Of a DNA stretch of 64,000 nt, positions 51,512 through 60,192 are shown piece by piece. The notes beneath the pieces were generated by a model. It saw only the letters and a program-made list of their open reading frames with translations, made no database searches and had not been told where the DNA came from. The DNA lies in assembly GCA_015061805.1 (NCBI GenBank), contig SUVV01000004.1:62001-126000 (forward strand), written 5' to 3'. A program made the translations under genes and the position numbers. Every line of letters starts with the position of its first letter. The first letter of the stretch is position 1. The DNA comes from Lentisphaerota bacterium. Its GTDB lineage: Bacteria; Verrucomicrobiota; Lentisphaeria; Victivallales; Victivallaceae.

Positions 51512-52126
51512 TCACTGCGCACCCGGCAGAAACAATCTTTTCAGCTCTCCGGTAAAAGCGTTTTTCCATGCCGGTTCAATGATTTCAGCGGAGAAAGTGT
51601 ACTGCATGGTGCGGGAATTGGAAAAATAAAAACAGGAAACGGCAAGAAGCATAAACAGCCAGTTTTCAAACTTCACATCCTTTATCAATCCCTGCCCGAC
51701 CGCGACTTCAAATATTTTACGCAGAGCGGAATTTTCTTCATGCCGCACTCCGGCAAGCGCTTCGACTGAAGTGGAACTCTGCAAATTCGCCCAGGCCAAC
51801 AGCCGCCACAACGCCGGATTTTCCTGATGCACCCGGAAAAATTCCTCCAATACGATGCCGGTCAGATTTTCCGGCTCCTCCGCCGCGCGCCTTACCGCTG
51901 CGGATGACAGCAGTTTCACCCGGGAAAAAACCTCCAGCAGTGCCGCATCAAAGAGTTTCTGCTTAGATCCGAAATAGGCATATATCCGCTGTTTATTCAC
52001 CCCGGCACTCCCGGCGATATCGTCGATGACCGTCCCGGTAAAGCCGCCGGAAGAAAACTTTTCGATCGCAGTTTCCAATATCCGGAGCCGGGTCTTTTCA
52101 GCGCGGAGTTGTAATTTCTGAGCCAT
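51512..52126 (-). CDS. TetR-family regulator
   Basis: A 204-residue repressor. N-terminal helix-turn-helix (RLRILETAIEKFSSGGFTGTVIDDIAGSAGVNKQRIYAYFGSKQKLFDAAL) and a helical ligand domain. Unusually it is the last gene of the operon with the DapA-like and epimerase-like genes, one base after the DapA-like stop. It probably represses that operon through the dyad at 54263-54280. Convergent with the AraC gene two bases away. Confidence 0.92.
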   Translation of the reverse strand: MAQKLQLRAEKTRLRILETAIEKFSSGGFTGTVIDDIAGSAGVNKQRIYAYFGSKQKLFDAALLEVFSRVKLLSSAAVRRAAEEPENLTGIVLEEFFRVHQENPALWRLLAWANLQSSTSVEALAGVRHEENSALRKIFEVAVGQGLIKDVKFENWLFMLLAVSCFYFSNSRTMQYTFSAEIIEPAWKNAFTGELKRLFLPGAQ

Positions 52127-52127
52127 A

Positions 52128-53189
52128 TCAGTCAGCCAGCCACATTGCCAGATTGGCTTTTACGAAATCGTCATCGTGCAGATGCGGATAACTGTCATGG
52201 ACCCGGGTGATCTCTTCACGCTGTCCGGGAGAGAGTGTCTCCTCCGGATTCAAACACCAGATGCCCGGCAACAATCCCTGCCGGTGAAGCACCTCATGAA
52301 TGCCCGGAATGCATCCGGCAAAACTGTGAGCCGGATCAAAAAATGCGGCATTACAATCAGTGATTTCAATGTTGCGGGTCAGTAATTCATGGGGGATATC
52401 TTTGCCGGAATCAATGAGAGCGTGGATTTCCTCAAGCAGTTCGACCGCCTTACGTGTCCAACAGCACCAGTGACCGAGCAGACCGCCTTTTATCCGGAGG
52501 CGTTTTCCACCGAAACGGTATTCAGTGAGCAAATCGGCGGCGATATTGTCATCGTTTCCGGTATACAAGGTGATCTCACGGCCGCTTCCGGCGACGGCAC
52601 GCACCACATCCAGAGTGCAGTAGCGGTTGAAAGGCGCCATTTTGATACCGATGACATTCTCGATCTGCGCGAACTCTCTCCAGAATTCGTAAGGCAGAAT
52701 TCTGCCGCCGACACTGGGTTGCAGATAAAATCCGATCACCGGAATGATCGCAGCGATTCTGCGGCAATGTTCCAGCATGGCATCGATACTTTCTCCGGCG
52801 AACGCGCTCAAACTCAACAGCGCGGCATCATAGCCGCATCCGGCTTCAAATTCAGCTTCATAAAGCGCCTGATCGGTTTTGCCGCAAACGCCGCCGACTT
52901 TGAGAATATCAGTTCCGCGATGAGCGCACCATTCATCGATAAATCCGGCGGTCTGCTTCAACACCGGTTCAAACAGTCCGATCTCTTTTTTGCGGATCTC
53001 AAACTGAGTGGAGTGAACACCGACGGCGATGCCGCCAACGCCGCTGTCGATATAATAGCGGCAGAGCGCACGCTGATACTGCGGCGCGAAATGGCGGTTT
53101 TCATCCAGAGCCAGCGGCTGAGCGGGGATGACACAACCTTTGCGGAATTTTTTCAGCACTTCAGGAGCGATATCGGAAATCTTTTTCAT
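52128..53189 (-). CDS. DapA/NanA-superfamily aldolase-like protein
   Basis: A 353-residue class I aldolase-fold protein related to dihydrodipicolinate synthase and N-acetylneuraminate lyase. The Schiff-base Lys is K183 in VIGIKMAPFN, preceded by VIGFYLQPSVGG, where the usual YN(I/V)P Tyr region would be. The N-terminus (RKGCVIPAQPLALDENRHFAPQYQRALCRYYIDSGVGGIAVGVHSTQ) follows the family. About 50 residues longer than DapA at the C-terminus. Likely a sugar-acid or keto-acid lyase; lysine synthesis is less likely here. Confidence 0.85.
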   Translation of the reverse strand: MKKISDIAPEVLKKFRKGCVIPAQPLALDENRHFAPQYQRALCRYYIDSGVGGIAVGVHSTQFEIRKKEIGLFEPVLKQTAGFIDEWCAHRGTDILKVGGVCGKTDQALYEAEFEAGCGYDAALLSLSAFAGESIDAMLEHCRRIAAIIPVIGFYLQPSVGGRILPYEFWREFAQIENVIGIKMAPFNRYCTLDVVRAVAGSGREITLYTGNDDNIAADLLTEYRFGGKRLRIKGGLLGHWCCWTRKAVELLEEIHALIDSGKDIPHELLTRNIEITDCNAAFFDPAHSFAGCIPGIHEVLHRQGLLPGIWCLNPEETLSPGQREEITRVHDSYPHLHDDDFVKANLAMWLAD

Positions 53190-53200
53190 GATACACCAAC

Positions 53201-54235
53201 TTAAAATTTGCCGTTGTTGACTTCAAAATGGGTCGGTTTACCGATGGAAATACCGCCATTGACAAACCATTGCGCCTGCCATTCGATCATTTGAGTAAGG
53301 GAAACGACCGGATAACCGAGGAGTTTGCACATCTTGCCGGAATTGTTCAAATACCCGGTTTCCCCCGGAACACCTTTGAATGAAACCGGCTTATTCATGA
53401 TACGTCCCATGATCGTTGCCGCATGTTCCACCGAAGCGGTTTCGGGACCGGTAACATTGAGAATGGCACAGGGGGATTCACAGAATTCCAGCGCCCGGAG
53501 CGCGTTGCTGTTGGCATCGCCCTGCCAGATGCAGTTGAAAAATCCGACCGTATTATTGACCGGTTCTCCGGCAGCGATATTGGAAGCGATATCATGCAGT
53601 ACGCCATAGCGCAGATCAATGGAGTAGTTCAGACGGAACAGCAGAACTTTGGTACCATTCTTTTTGGAATAATACTGGAATATCCGTTCCCGTCCCAGAC
53701 AGGACTGGGAATATTCTCCGACCGGAGCCGGGATAGTTTCTTCGGTACTGCCGCAGGAAGTGATATGCTCCAACGGATAAACACAACCGGTGGAAAAAGC
53801 GACGATGGAACTCGCTTTGAAGTGTTCGCAGACATATTCCGGAGCGAGAATATTCATCGCCCAGGTCAACTCTTCACTGCCGTCGGTACCGAATTTACGA
53901 CCTGCCATAAAGATCACATTGTCAACTTTTTCCAGACGGCTGACCTGCTCGCGGTCAAGAAGATCACAGGTGACGGTTTCAACGCCGTGGTGTTCCAGTT
54001 TTTCGCGTTCGGCGGGATTGCTGAAGCGGGCAACGCCGATGACCCGTTTAGCGACTCCGGCTTCCCGGATGGCATTCACCGCCAGCATCGCCATTGTGAC
54101 CCCCATTTTCCCGGCAACACCGAGAATCATGATATCACCTTTAAGCCGCCGCATCATATCGACCAGCGCAGGATTGGGAATACACAGCAGTTTTTCCAAC
54201 TGCTCCACATCTTTAATGGATTCCGGAAAAAGCAT
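53201..54235 (-). CDS. NAD(P)-dependent epimerase-like protein (extended SDR) lacking the catalytic Lys
   Basis: A 344-residue Rossmann protein. The glycine motif is ILGVAGKMGVTMAM, followed by ARFSNPAEREKL and VIFMAGRKFGTDGSEELTWAMNILAPEYV. The catalytic YxxxK position reads Y175-S-Q-S-C179, so the Lys is replaced by Cys, although the STGCVYP strand is kept. It may not act as a normal dehydrogenase. ATG at 54235 chosen with AAGGA upstream; the TTG six codons earlier lacks spacing. First gene of the operon, 11 bases before the DapA-like gene. Confidence 0.82.
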   Translation of the reverse strand: MLFPESIKDVEQLEKLLCIPNPALVDMMRRLKGDIMILGVAGKMGVTMAMLAVNAIREAGVAKRVIGVARFSNPAEREKLEHHGVETVTCDLLDREQVSRLEKVDNVIFMAGRKFGTDGSEELTWAMNILAPEYVCEHFKASSIVAFSTGCVYPLEHITSCGSTEETIPAPVGEYSQSCLGRERIFQYYSKKNGTKVLLFRLNYSIDLRYGVLHDIASNIAAGEPVNNTVGFFNCIWQGDANSNALRALEFCESPCAILNVTGPETASVEHAATIMGRIMNKPVSFKGVPGETGYLNNSGKMCKLLGYPVVSLTQMIEWQAQWFVNGGISIGKPTHFEVNNGKF

Positions 54236-54262
54236 AAGATAAGTTCCTTGCAAATTTAATTA

Positions 54263-54318
54263 AAACCAACCGGTTGTTTTCTTTTTTATAAAATACACCC
54301 TTCCGGCAGTAAATGCAA
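54263..54318 (-). promoter_or_regulatory. Promoter and dyad operator of the epimerase-DapA-TetR operon
   Basis: On the minus strand TTGCAT (54318-54313), 17-base spacer, TATTTT (54295-54290). A dyad centred on CAACCGGTTG (54267-54276), with matching A/T flanks to 54263-54280, lies at about +3 to +20. Binding by the operon's own TetR protein is inference. No gene is seen between 54319 and 54445. Confidence 0.5.
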
Positions 54319-54445
54319 CAGGAATTTTCAAAAAAAGCGGTATTTATCCTGCGCTCCACGTTGGTCTGTACAGCAAACCGGCACACGCCTCCCGCCCCGA
54401 TGGTCGGCGCACTACAAAAAACGCTGCAGGGCGGATGGATCCGCC

Positions 54446-55231
54446 TCAAATCTCAATAAATGAACGGTGGATATCTTTGTCGGAGTATTTGTCTTCTGCC
54501 CCCGGCAGAAGTTCTGCTTCGGTATAATTTGAACGGATTTCGAGCAGATCTATGCGCATTTCCTCCGGAAACACTTCAAACTTTATCCGCCACGTCCGGC
54601 ATCCCAGTTCGTAAATATTTTCTGAAATTTTGAACAATCTTCTCCGGGAAGAATCCAATGGAGTATGCCGCAACTGCACCTGGCAGAAGTTATACATATC
54701 CGGTGCGCCGTGACGAAGCAAAAAATCCGCCTGCTCCGAAAAACGGCAACTGCAGTGCAATTCCCACTCCGGCAGTTGGAGCTGATCACACCATCCCGCC
54801 GCCGCATCCGGGAAAGCATCTGCCGCCGGGATGTACGGCTTGATATCCAGAACAGGCGTACCATCGAGCAAATCATGTCCGCTGATGAACAATTTACGGT
54901 TATCGACGATCTTTTCCAATTTGACACAACTCATGCCGATCGGGTTGGGACGGTAAGGTGAACGGGTGGCAAACAAACTGTATTTGCGCGGTTTGGGGGT
55001 GTATGGCGGGGCGACATGGACTTTCCATGCGGCATCGAGATTGCGGTGAAAAACAAAGACGACCCATATCCGGTCAAATCCGGCAAGGTCACAGAGCGTT
55101 TCTCCGGAAAATTCCGGTTTGAGTTCAATAACCGCTCCGGCTCCGGAAAAAACTCCCTGCCGGGGTGCTTCGAACTTGAATTTCCCGTCACAACGGACGA
55201 CACCTATGGAATCAAAAGAAAACTCAGCCAT
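54446..55231 (-). CDS. trmO: TrmO (TsaA), tRNA t6A37 N6-methyltransferase
   Basis: A 261-residue SAM-dependent enzyme methylating threonylcarbamoyl-adenosine at tRNA position 37. The beta-barrel TsaA domain opens FDSIGVVRCDGKFKFEAPRQGVF and holds the signature LFATRSPYRPNPIGMS near residue 85, then DLLDGTPVLDIKPYIP. A C-terminal domain follows, as in E. coli TrmO. It starts about 12 bases past the secretin terminator, so expression may depend on readthrough or an unseen promoter. Confidence 0.93.
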   Translation of the reverse strand: MAEFSFDSIGVVRCDGKFKFEAPRQGVFSGAGAVIELKPEFSGETLCDLAGFDRIWVVFVFHRNLDAAWKVHVAPPYTPKPRKYSLFATRSPYRPNPIGMSCVKLEKIVDNRKLFISGHDLLDGTPVLDIKPYIPAADAFPDAAAGWCDQLQLPEWELHCSCRFSEQADFLLRHGAPDMYNFCQVQLRHTPLDSSRRRLFKISENIYELGCRTWRIKFEVFPEEMRIDLLEIRSNYTEAELLPGAEDKYSDKDIHRSFIEI

Positions 55232-55242
55232 AATCTGCAGAT

Positions 55243-55272
55243 AAAAAATTACCCCGGAATCTTCCGGGGTAA
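55243..55272 (-). terminator. Terminator of the pilus/secretin operon
   Basis: On the minus strand TTACCCCGGAA (55272-55262) pairs with 55259-55249 around a 2-base loop and is followed by TTTTTT. It lies 12 bases after the second secretin stop. Confidence 0.9.
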
Positions 55273-55284
55273 AAGTATCAGGTT

Positions 55285-57552
55285 TTACTGATTGCGCGGG
55301 AACTCCGGCAAGCCGTTATCGTTGGCGCGGGCGTTGCGCGCGTGCTTGGCGGTACCGTCAGCCTTGATGATCCGGCAGGTCATGAAGACCATCAGATTGG
55401 TCTTTTCCGAGGTGGTGTATTTGGACTGGAAAAGCCGTCCGATAACCGGGATATCGCCGAGAATCGGAATCTTGTCATTCACACTCTTGTTCAAATCGGA
55501 AACCACACCGCCGATGAAAACCGTTTCACCGTCACGAACCGTAACTTCGGTCTTGATCGAACGGTTGGTGAACACCGGCTTTTTGGTATATTCGGCATCA
55601 TCGCTGCTTTCGCTGCCGGAAGTGGTGCTGGCACGACCGTCATAGATCAACCATTCCTTAAACTGCTTGATCGGAATATTGATGGGCACTTTGATACGGT
55701 CGCCGATGACCTCCGGCTGAACCTCAAACTTGATACCGAGGAATTCCGGGTCATCGAAATTCGGGAACACCGCACCGTCGTAACGGAACATATCGGTTCT
55801 TTCGCTGTCGATCGTTTCATAATCATCAGCGTAGGTATGCTCTTCGGACATATTGATCTCAGCCATGTGACCGGACAAGGTGGTCACGCGCGGCGCATAG
55901 AGGATGCTGGAGTTATCAGCCCAATCCAACGCGTAGAGAGCGACATTGAGATTGTTTTTGGAATCGCTCCAGTTGAAATAATAGTTGGCATCAGCGGTTC
56001 CACCGACTTCCGAAGCACCGCTGAAACGGGTACCGCCGCTTTCCTTGCTGTAATGGTAGTGACGCAGCAGCTGATTGTTGGCATTGGAAGAGAAATCGAG
56101 ACTCTTATCACCGTTTCCGGTGCGGCTGTACTGCCAGTTGAAAGCGAGTTCATCAAGGTCATTCTGGTTGACTTCAAGGAACTTGAACATGATCTGAACC
56201 ATATCCGGTTCATCATTGCTGAGTTCTTCGAGGACAACTTTGATCTTTTCCAGCATATCCGGGGTGTGTCTGGCAACAACGTAGTTACCCAGAACTTTTG
56301 CCGAAGTACCGAGATTTTCATCCAGCGGGATACCGTTGGCTTTGAGAGTTTCGGTCAGGTTTTTGCTGATGTGAGCAGGCAAAGTGATATCGATGATCTC
56401 AACTTTGATCTTTTCCAGCGGGATACCGGCGGCCGCGACAAAGACGGCATTGCGGTCGATACGGTAGGTCAGGAAGTGCTGATTATTCTGCAGATCTTCC
56501 AGAATTTCGTAAACGCTGGCATCGCGTTTCATGTACTCTTCAATGCGGCGGGCATTCTGGGAATCTTCGGCATTGGCATGATCTTTGATCACGAAGTTGA
56601 TACCGGTACGTCCGGCGGAGTGACGGCGGCAGCTGTTGCTCAAAGTTTCCATCACTTCAGCGAAGGTCTGATCGACAAAACTGATCTGGGGGATACGCAC
56701 CGATTTGAGCCGTTTTTCAATGGCGCTTTCCTGAACCTTGGCAACCGGACCATCCAACTGGTTCTGCAGTTCAGTGCTGTTTTCGACCGAGACCACCGGG
56801 ATCGCACCTGCCCATTTGTTGGTTCCGATCATGTGAGACTTGGTGGCGTTGGCACGCAGTTTTGCGGCATCCTGAATATAGGTGTTGACCGACAGCAGAT
56901 TGTGCATGGCGACATCGTTGTAGGGATCGATCAGAAGGACCTCTTCAAAAGCGCGCTTGGCTTTGACGTACTCCTGACGGCGGGCGAGACTGCGGCCCTG
57001 TTCGATAAGCAATTCCACCTTCTGATTGTTCGCTTCCAGACTGGGAACGAGATTTCCGATGGACCGGCCTTCGCGGGTAACGGCAGCAGTACGGCGCTTT
57101 TCATAAAAAGCGATTTTCGCTTCCAGTTCAGCCTTCTTTTCCGGGCAGAATTCGAGCGCCTCTTTGCAGAGTTTGATCGCCTGTTCAAAGTCGCCGATGG
57201 TCACGGAGTCATCCGCTTTGCGCATGGCTTCGACAGCCTTCTGGAAGTAGCAATATTCGATACGTTTTTTACAGAAATCATAACGGTTCTTAAAAGTTTC
57301 ACCGGGATACTTCTGCAAATTTCCGGCGACGCGGTTGTATATCGCGATCGCTTCGTCATATTTTCCGGCGAGAACCATTTTGTTGGCTTCGCCGACCTCT
57401 TTGTCGCTGTCTTTGAGAATTTCCTGACGTCCGACATTGACCAGACGCACAGTCAAATCAGGACTGGCACCGCTGACGGCAGTTTCCGCGGCGATGACCG
57501 ACATGCCCAGCATGATACCGGGAACGAGAAAAGTAATCTTGTTTTTCATCAT
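55285..57552 (-). CDS. Secretin, second paralogue (GspD/PilQ-like outer-membrane channel)
   Basis: A 755-residue exported protein: signal peptide (1-22), TPR-like helices (about 50-230: EANKMVLAGKYDEAIAIYNRV, AKRAFEEVLLIDPYNDVAMHNL), N-domains (LPAHISKNLTETLKANGIPLDE, VLEELSNDEPDMVQIMFKFLEV) and the secretin core with VRDGETVFIGGVVSDLNKSVNDKIPILGDIPVIGRLFQSK. The ATG at 57552 has GGAGG eight bases upstream. It follows the first secretin by 20 bases and ends the operon. Confidence 0.92.
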   Translation of the reverse strand: MMKNKITFLVPGIMLGMSVIAAETAVSGASPDLTVRLVNVGRQEILKDSDKEVGEANKMVLAGKYDEAIAIYNRVAGNLQKYPGETFKNRYDFCKKRIEYCYFQKAVEAMRKADDSVTIGDFEQAIKLCKEALEFCPEKKAELEAKIAFYEKRRTAAVTREGRSIGNLVPSLEANNQKVELLIEQGRSLARRQEYVKAKRAFEEVLLIDPYNDVAMHNLLSVNTYIQDAAKLRANATKSHMIGTNKWAGAIPVVSVENSTELQNQLDGPVAKVQESAIEKRLKSVRIPQISFVDQTFAEVMETLSNSCRRHSAGRTGINFVIKDHANAEDSQNARRIEEYMKRDASVYEILEDLQNNQHFLTYRIDRNAVFVAAAGIPLEKIKVEIIDITLPAHISKNLTETLKANGIPLDENLGTSAKVLGNYVVARHTPDMLEKIKVVLEELSNDEPDMVQIMFKFLEVNQNDLDELAFNWQYSRTGNGDKSLDFSSNANNQLLRHYHYSKESGGTRFSGASEVGGTADANYYFNWSDSKNNLNVALYALDWADNSSILYAPRVTTLSGHMAEINMSEEHTYADDYETIDSERTDMFRYDGAVFPNFDDPEFLGIKFEVQPEVIGDRIKVPINIPIKQFKEWLIYDGRASTTSGSESSDDAEYTKKPVFTNRSIKTEVTVRDGETVFIGGVVSDLNKSVNDKIPILGDIPVIGRLFQSKYTTSEKTNLMVFMTCRIIKADGTAKHARNARANDNGLPEFPRNQ

Positions 57553-57572
57553 TTTCAAATCCTCCGGTATGA

Positions 57573-60152
57573 TTAACGGTTGATATCCGGAATACCGCCG
57601 TTATGCACCGTATCTTTGGGCAACCCCTGATCGTTGACCAGACGGGCGGTGACAAAGATAAGTGTATTTTTGCGGGTTGACATTTCGGACTGGGACTGGA
57701 ACAGTCTGCCGATCAACGGGATATCTCCCAGAATCGGAATTTTGTCCAAACGGGTCTGCATGTTACTGTCGGAAAGACCTCCGAGAACCAGAGTTTCGCC
57801 GTCTTTGACGTTGACTTCCAATTTCAGTTCACGGTGGGAAATAACCGGGGCCCAGACTTCAAAACTGCGGCTCTGTTCAGCATCCACAATCCATTTGTTA
57901 TCGCGCCAAACCCAGATGGTACCATCCACAATGTGCGCGTCTTTACCGATGTAACTGGAAATTTTGGGATTGATTGTAAGACCGATGATACCGTTTTTCT
58001 TGATGGTCGGAGTCACGGTAAAGACCGTACCGATCTCGGTTTCATCATCGAAGTCAGGGTTGGGCGGAGTCCATTCGACCCGCGGACCGGAATCAGTACC
58101 GCTGGTGATATCGATTTCCGGCTCTTCCCAGTCGCTGGCGAAGTAGTAGTTGGTAGTCAGTTTGACCACCGCCTGAGCCTTATTGGCGACCAGGACGCTG
58201 GGAGCGGAAATCATTTCACTGCGTTCATTCTGATCAAGCGCAGTGATCGACAGTGACAAATTGAACTGAATATCCGAACCGAAGGGGGAGTGGGAACCGA
58301 AAAGGTTCGGGAAAATATTCAATCCGTTGACTAAAGAACCGGTTTTCTCAACGAGTGAAGACCCCAACTGGTTGAGAGCATTGCCGAGCATCGCATTGGC
58401 ACCCTGCGCCAGACTCCACTTCTCATTGCCGAGAATGGTGCTGCCGTCGCCGTTGCTGGTACCGAGTGACCAGTTGAAACCGAGGTCTTCCATATCGCTT
58501 TCGCTGATTTCAATGGTCTTGAGTTCGATCTGAACCATTTCAGAAACCGTATTGAGTTTACGGATAAAACGATCCATTTGATTGAGGTTTTCCTGAGTAT
58601 TGAAACAGGTGATCTTACCGTTGCTGTAACTGATGTGGCATCTGGGATCGCTGAAATCGATACCGAAATCGCCGAAGAAACGTTTCAAATCTTCGGAGGA
58701 GATATTGATCGCAGTGACATCGCCCTTGACCAGAGCGCCATCGCCGCCGGCGCCATCGCCGCCGGCTTCACCGCCGGCATCACCGCCGGCTTCAGCTTCG
58801 GGAGCATTTCCTTTGTCACCGGTGATCATGGCGATCGCTTCCGGAGTGACCTGGAAAACTTCACGCTTGACATCATCGCTCAACGCACCGATAACGACAC
58901 GCTCCGGATATACACGGTAGGGCAGATCGGTCAGGAAGGAGATGTAATCAAGGATTTCCCGCAATGAAGCATTGTTGACATTGAGAGTAACAAAGATTTC
59001 TTTATCTTTGGGCATCGCAGCGGCAGCAGCGGCGGCGGGATTGGGTTTATTGGCGCCCCCTTCTTCATCAAGATTTTCGCCTTCCTGCTGAGCGGCAGTA
59101 TTCTGCGCAGCTGCTGCAGCAGTGTTTTCGCGGCGGATCGGGGCAATATAGTCGATGATGACACCGGAACCTTTTCCGTTATCATCAAAACGCTTACTGG
59201 TATTCATCAAATGGGTAACGACGCTGCTGATATTGGTAGCATCATACTTGACTGAAGGAATGACGATGGCATCAAGCTGAGCCTGGATCTTTTCATCACC
59301 GCTGCCGCGGATCTGACCGCTCTCCATGTTGTCGTTACCGGAACTGCGGTAGAAGGTCGGTTCCACCCACTGCCATGCTTCGCTGGCCATCATGCTGCGG
59401 GCATCAGCCTGCGAACGGTGATATCCGGCGGTATAATACTGAGCGTAGATCTGAGTGGCAAGATAAGCGGCTTCCTGATTGAACGGATTGATTTTGTAGA
59501 CATTTTCAATCCGGCGGCGCGCTTCTTCGAACTTGCGGTTTTTCATCAGCACGCGAGCTTCAGCGATTTCCCTTTCGATATTGATTTCGTCGTCTTTGAG
59601 TTTCGGCAAAACGGTATATGCGGAAACTTCGAGCAAACGCTCTTCGCCTTTCTGACGGCTGCGGGCAACGATACGGAGATTTGCCGCTTTGTCATTGAGC
59701 GCCGGACACACGGCGGAAACCTTGGCGGCGATATCTGCGGCATCACCGTAACGGCCCTCATTGAATGCCTGTCTGGCTTCCTGCAGCTTTTTATTGCCGT
59801 AGGTCAGACGGAGCGCATCCAGACGGGTACCGACTTCGTTGAAACGCTTGCGGGCGATCCAGCTGTCGAGGGAACCGATCTCCAGCTCCAAACCGAGATG
59901 AACGTCCTGATAAATCTTGAGTGCGGCTTCGAAGTCTTCGTCCTGTCCGCCCCTTGCCAACTGATCGGCGCGCAACAACTCTTTGTCCTGTTCAGCATAC
60001 CGGGTGTTGACCTCGGTACGGTGAGAATTCACCGTTTCGCTGACCGGAATTTGCGGCTTATTGGCGTTTGCTGATGCCGCAGGTGCAGCGATGCTCTGGG
60101 CGCACATCAGCACCGAACACATCCCCGCGACTGCGATGGTTGGTTTCATCAT
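57573..60152 (-). CDS. Secretin, first paralogue (Amuc_1098-like)
   Basis: An 859-residue exported protein: signal peptide (about 1-23), TPR-type N-terminal helices (to about 240), a low-complexity Ala/Glu/Gly insert (about 345-375), N-domain (LNVNNASLREILDYISFLTDLPYRV), a second Gly/Asp-rich loop (GGDAGGEAGGDGAGGDGA) and the secretin core with VKDGETLVLGGLSDSNMQTRLDKIPILGDIPLIGRLFQSQ. Such channels pass pili or secreted proteins through the outer membrane. Its position matches Amuc_1098 in Akkermansia (known arrangement; similarity not computed). ATG at 60152 has AAGGG nine bases upstream. Confidence 0.92.
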   Translation of the reverse strand: MMKPTIAVAGMCSVLMCAQSIAAPAASANANKPQIPVSETVNSHRTEVNTRYAEQDKELLRADQLARGGQDEDFEAALKIYQDVHLGLELEIGSLDSWIARKRFNEVGTRLDALRLTYGNKKLQEARQAFNEGRYGDAADIAAKVSAVCPALNDKAANLRIVARSRQKGEERLLEVSAYTVLPKLKDDEINIEREIAEARVLMKNRKFEEARRRIENVYKINPFNQEAAYLATQIYAQYYTAGYHRSQADARSMMASEAWQWVEPTFYRSSGNDNMESGQIRGSGDEKIQAQLDAIVIPSVKYDATNISSVVTHLMNTSKRFDDNGKGSGVIIDYIAPIRRENTAAAAAQNTAAQQEGENLDEEGGANKPNPAAAAAAAMPKDKEIFVTLNVNNASLREILDYISFLTDLPYRVYPERVVIGALSDDVKREVFQVTPEAIAMITGDKGNAPEAEAGGDAGGEAGGDGAGGDGALVKGDVTAINISSEDLKRFFGDFGIDFSDPRCHISYSNGKITCFNTQENLNQMDRFIRKLNTVSEMVQIELKTIEISESDMEDLGFNWSLGTSNGDGSTILGNEKWSLAQGANAMLGNALNQLGSSLVEKTGSLVNGLNIFPNLFGSHSPFGSDIQFNLSLSITALDQNERSEMISAPSVLVANKAQAVVKLTTNYYFASDWEEPEIDITSGTDSGPRVEWTPPNPDFDDETEIGTVFTVTPTIKKNGIIGLTINPKISSYIGKDAHIVDGTIWVWRDNKWIVDAEQSRSFEVWAPVISHRELKLEVNVKDGETLVLGGLSDSNMQTRLDKIPILGDIPLIGRLFQSQSEMSTRKNTLIFVTARLVNDQGLPKDTVHNGGIPDINR

Positions 60153-60192
60153 TTCCACAATCCCTTCTGATATTTATAAATTATTATTCAAA

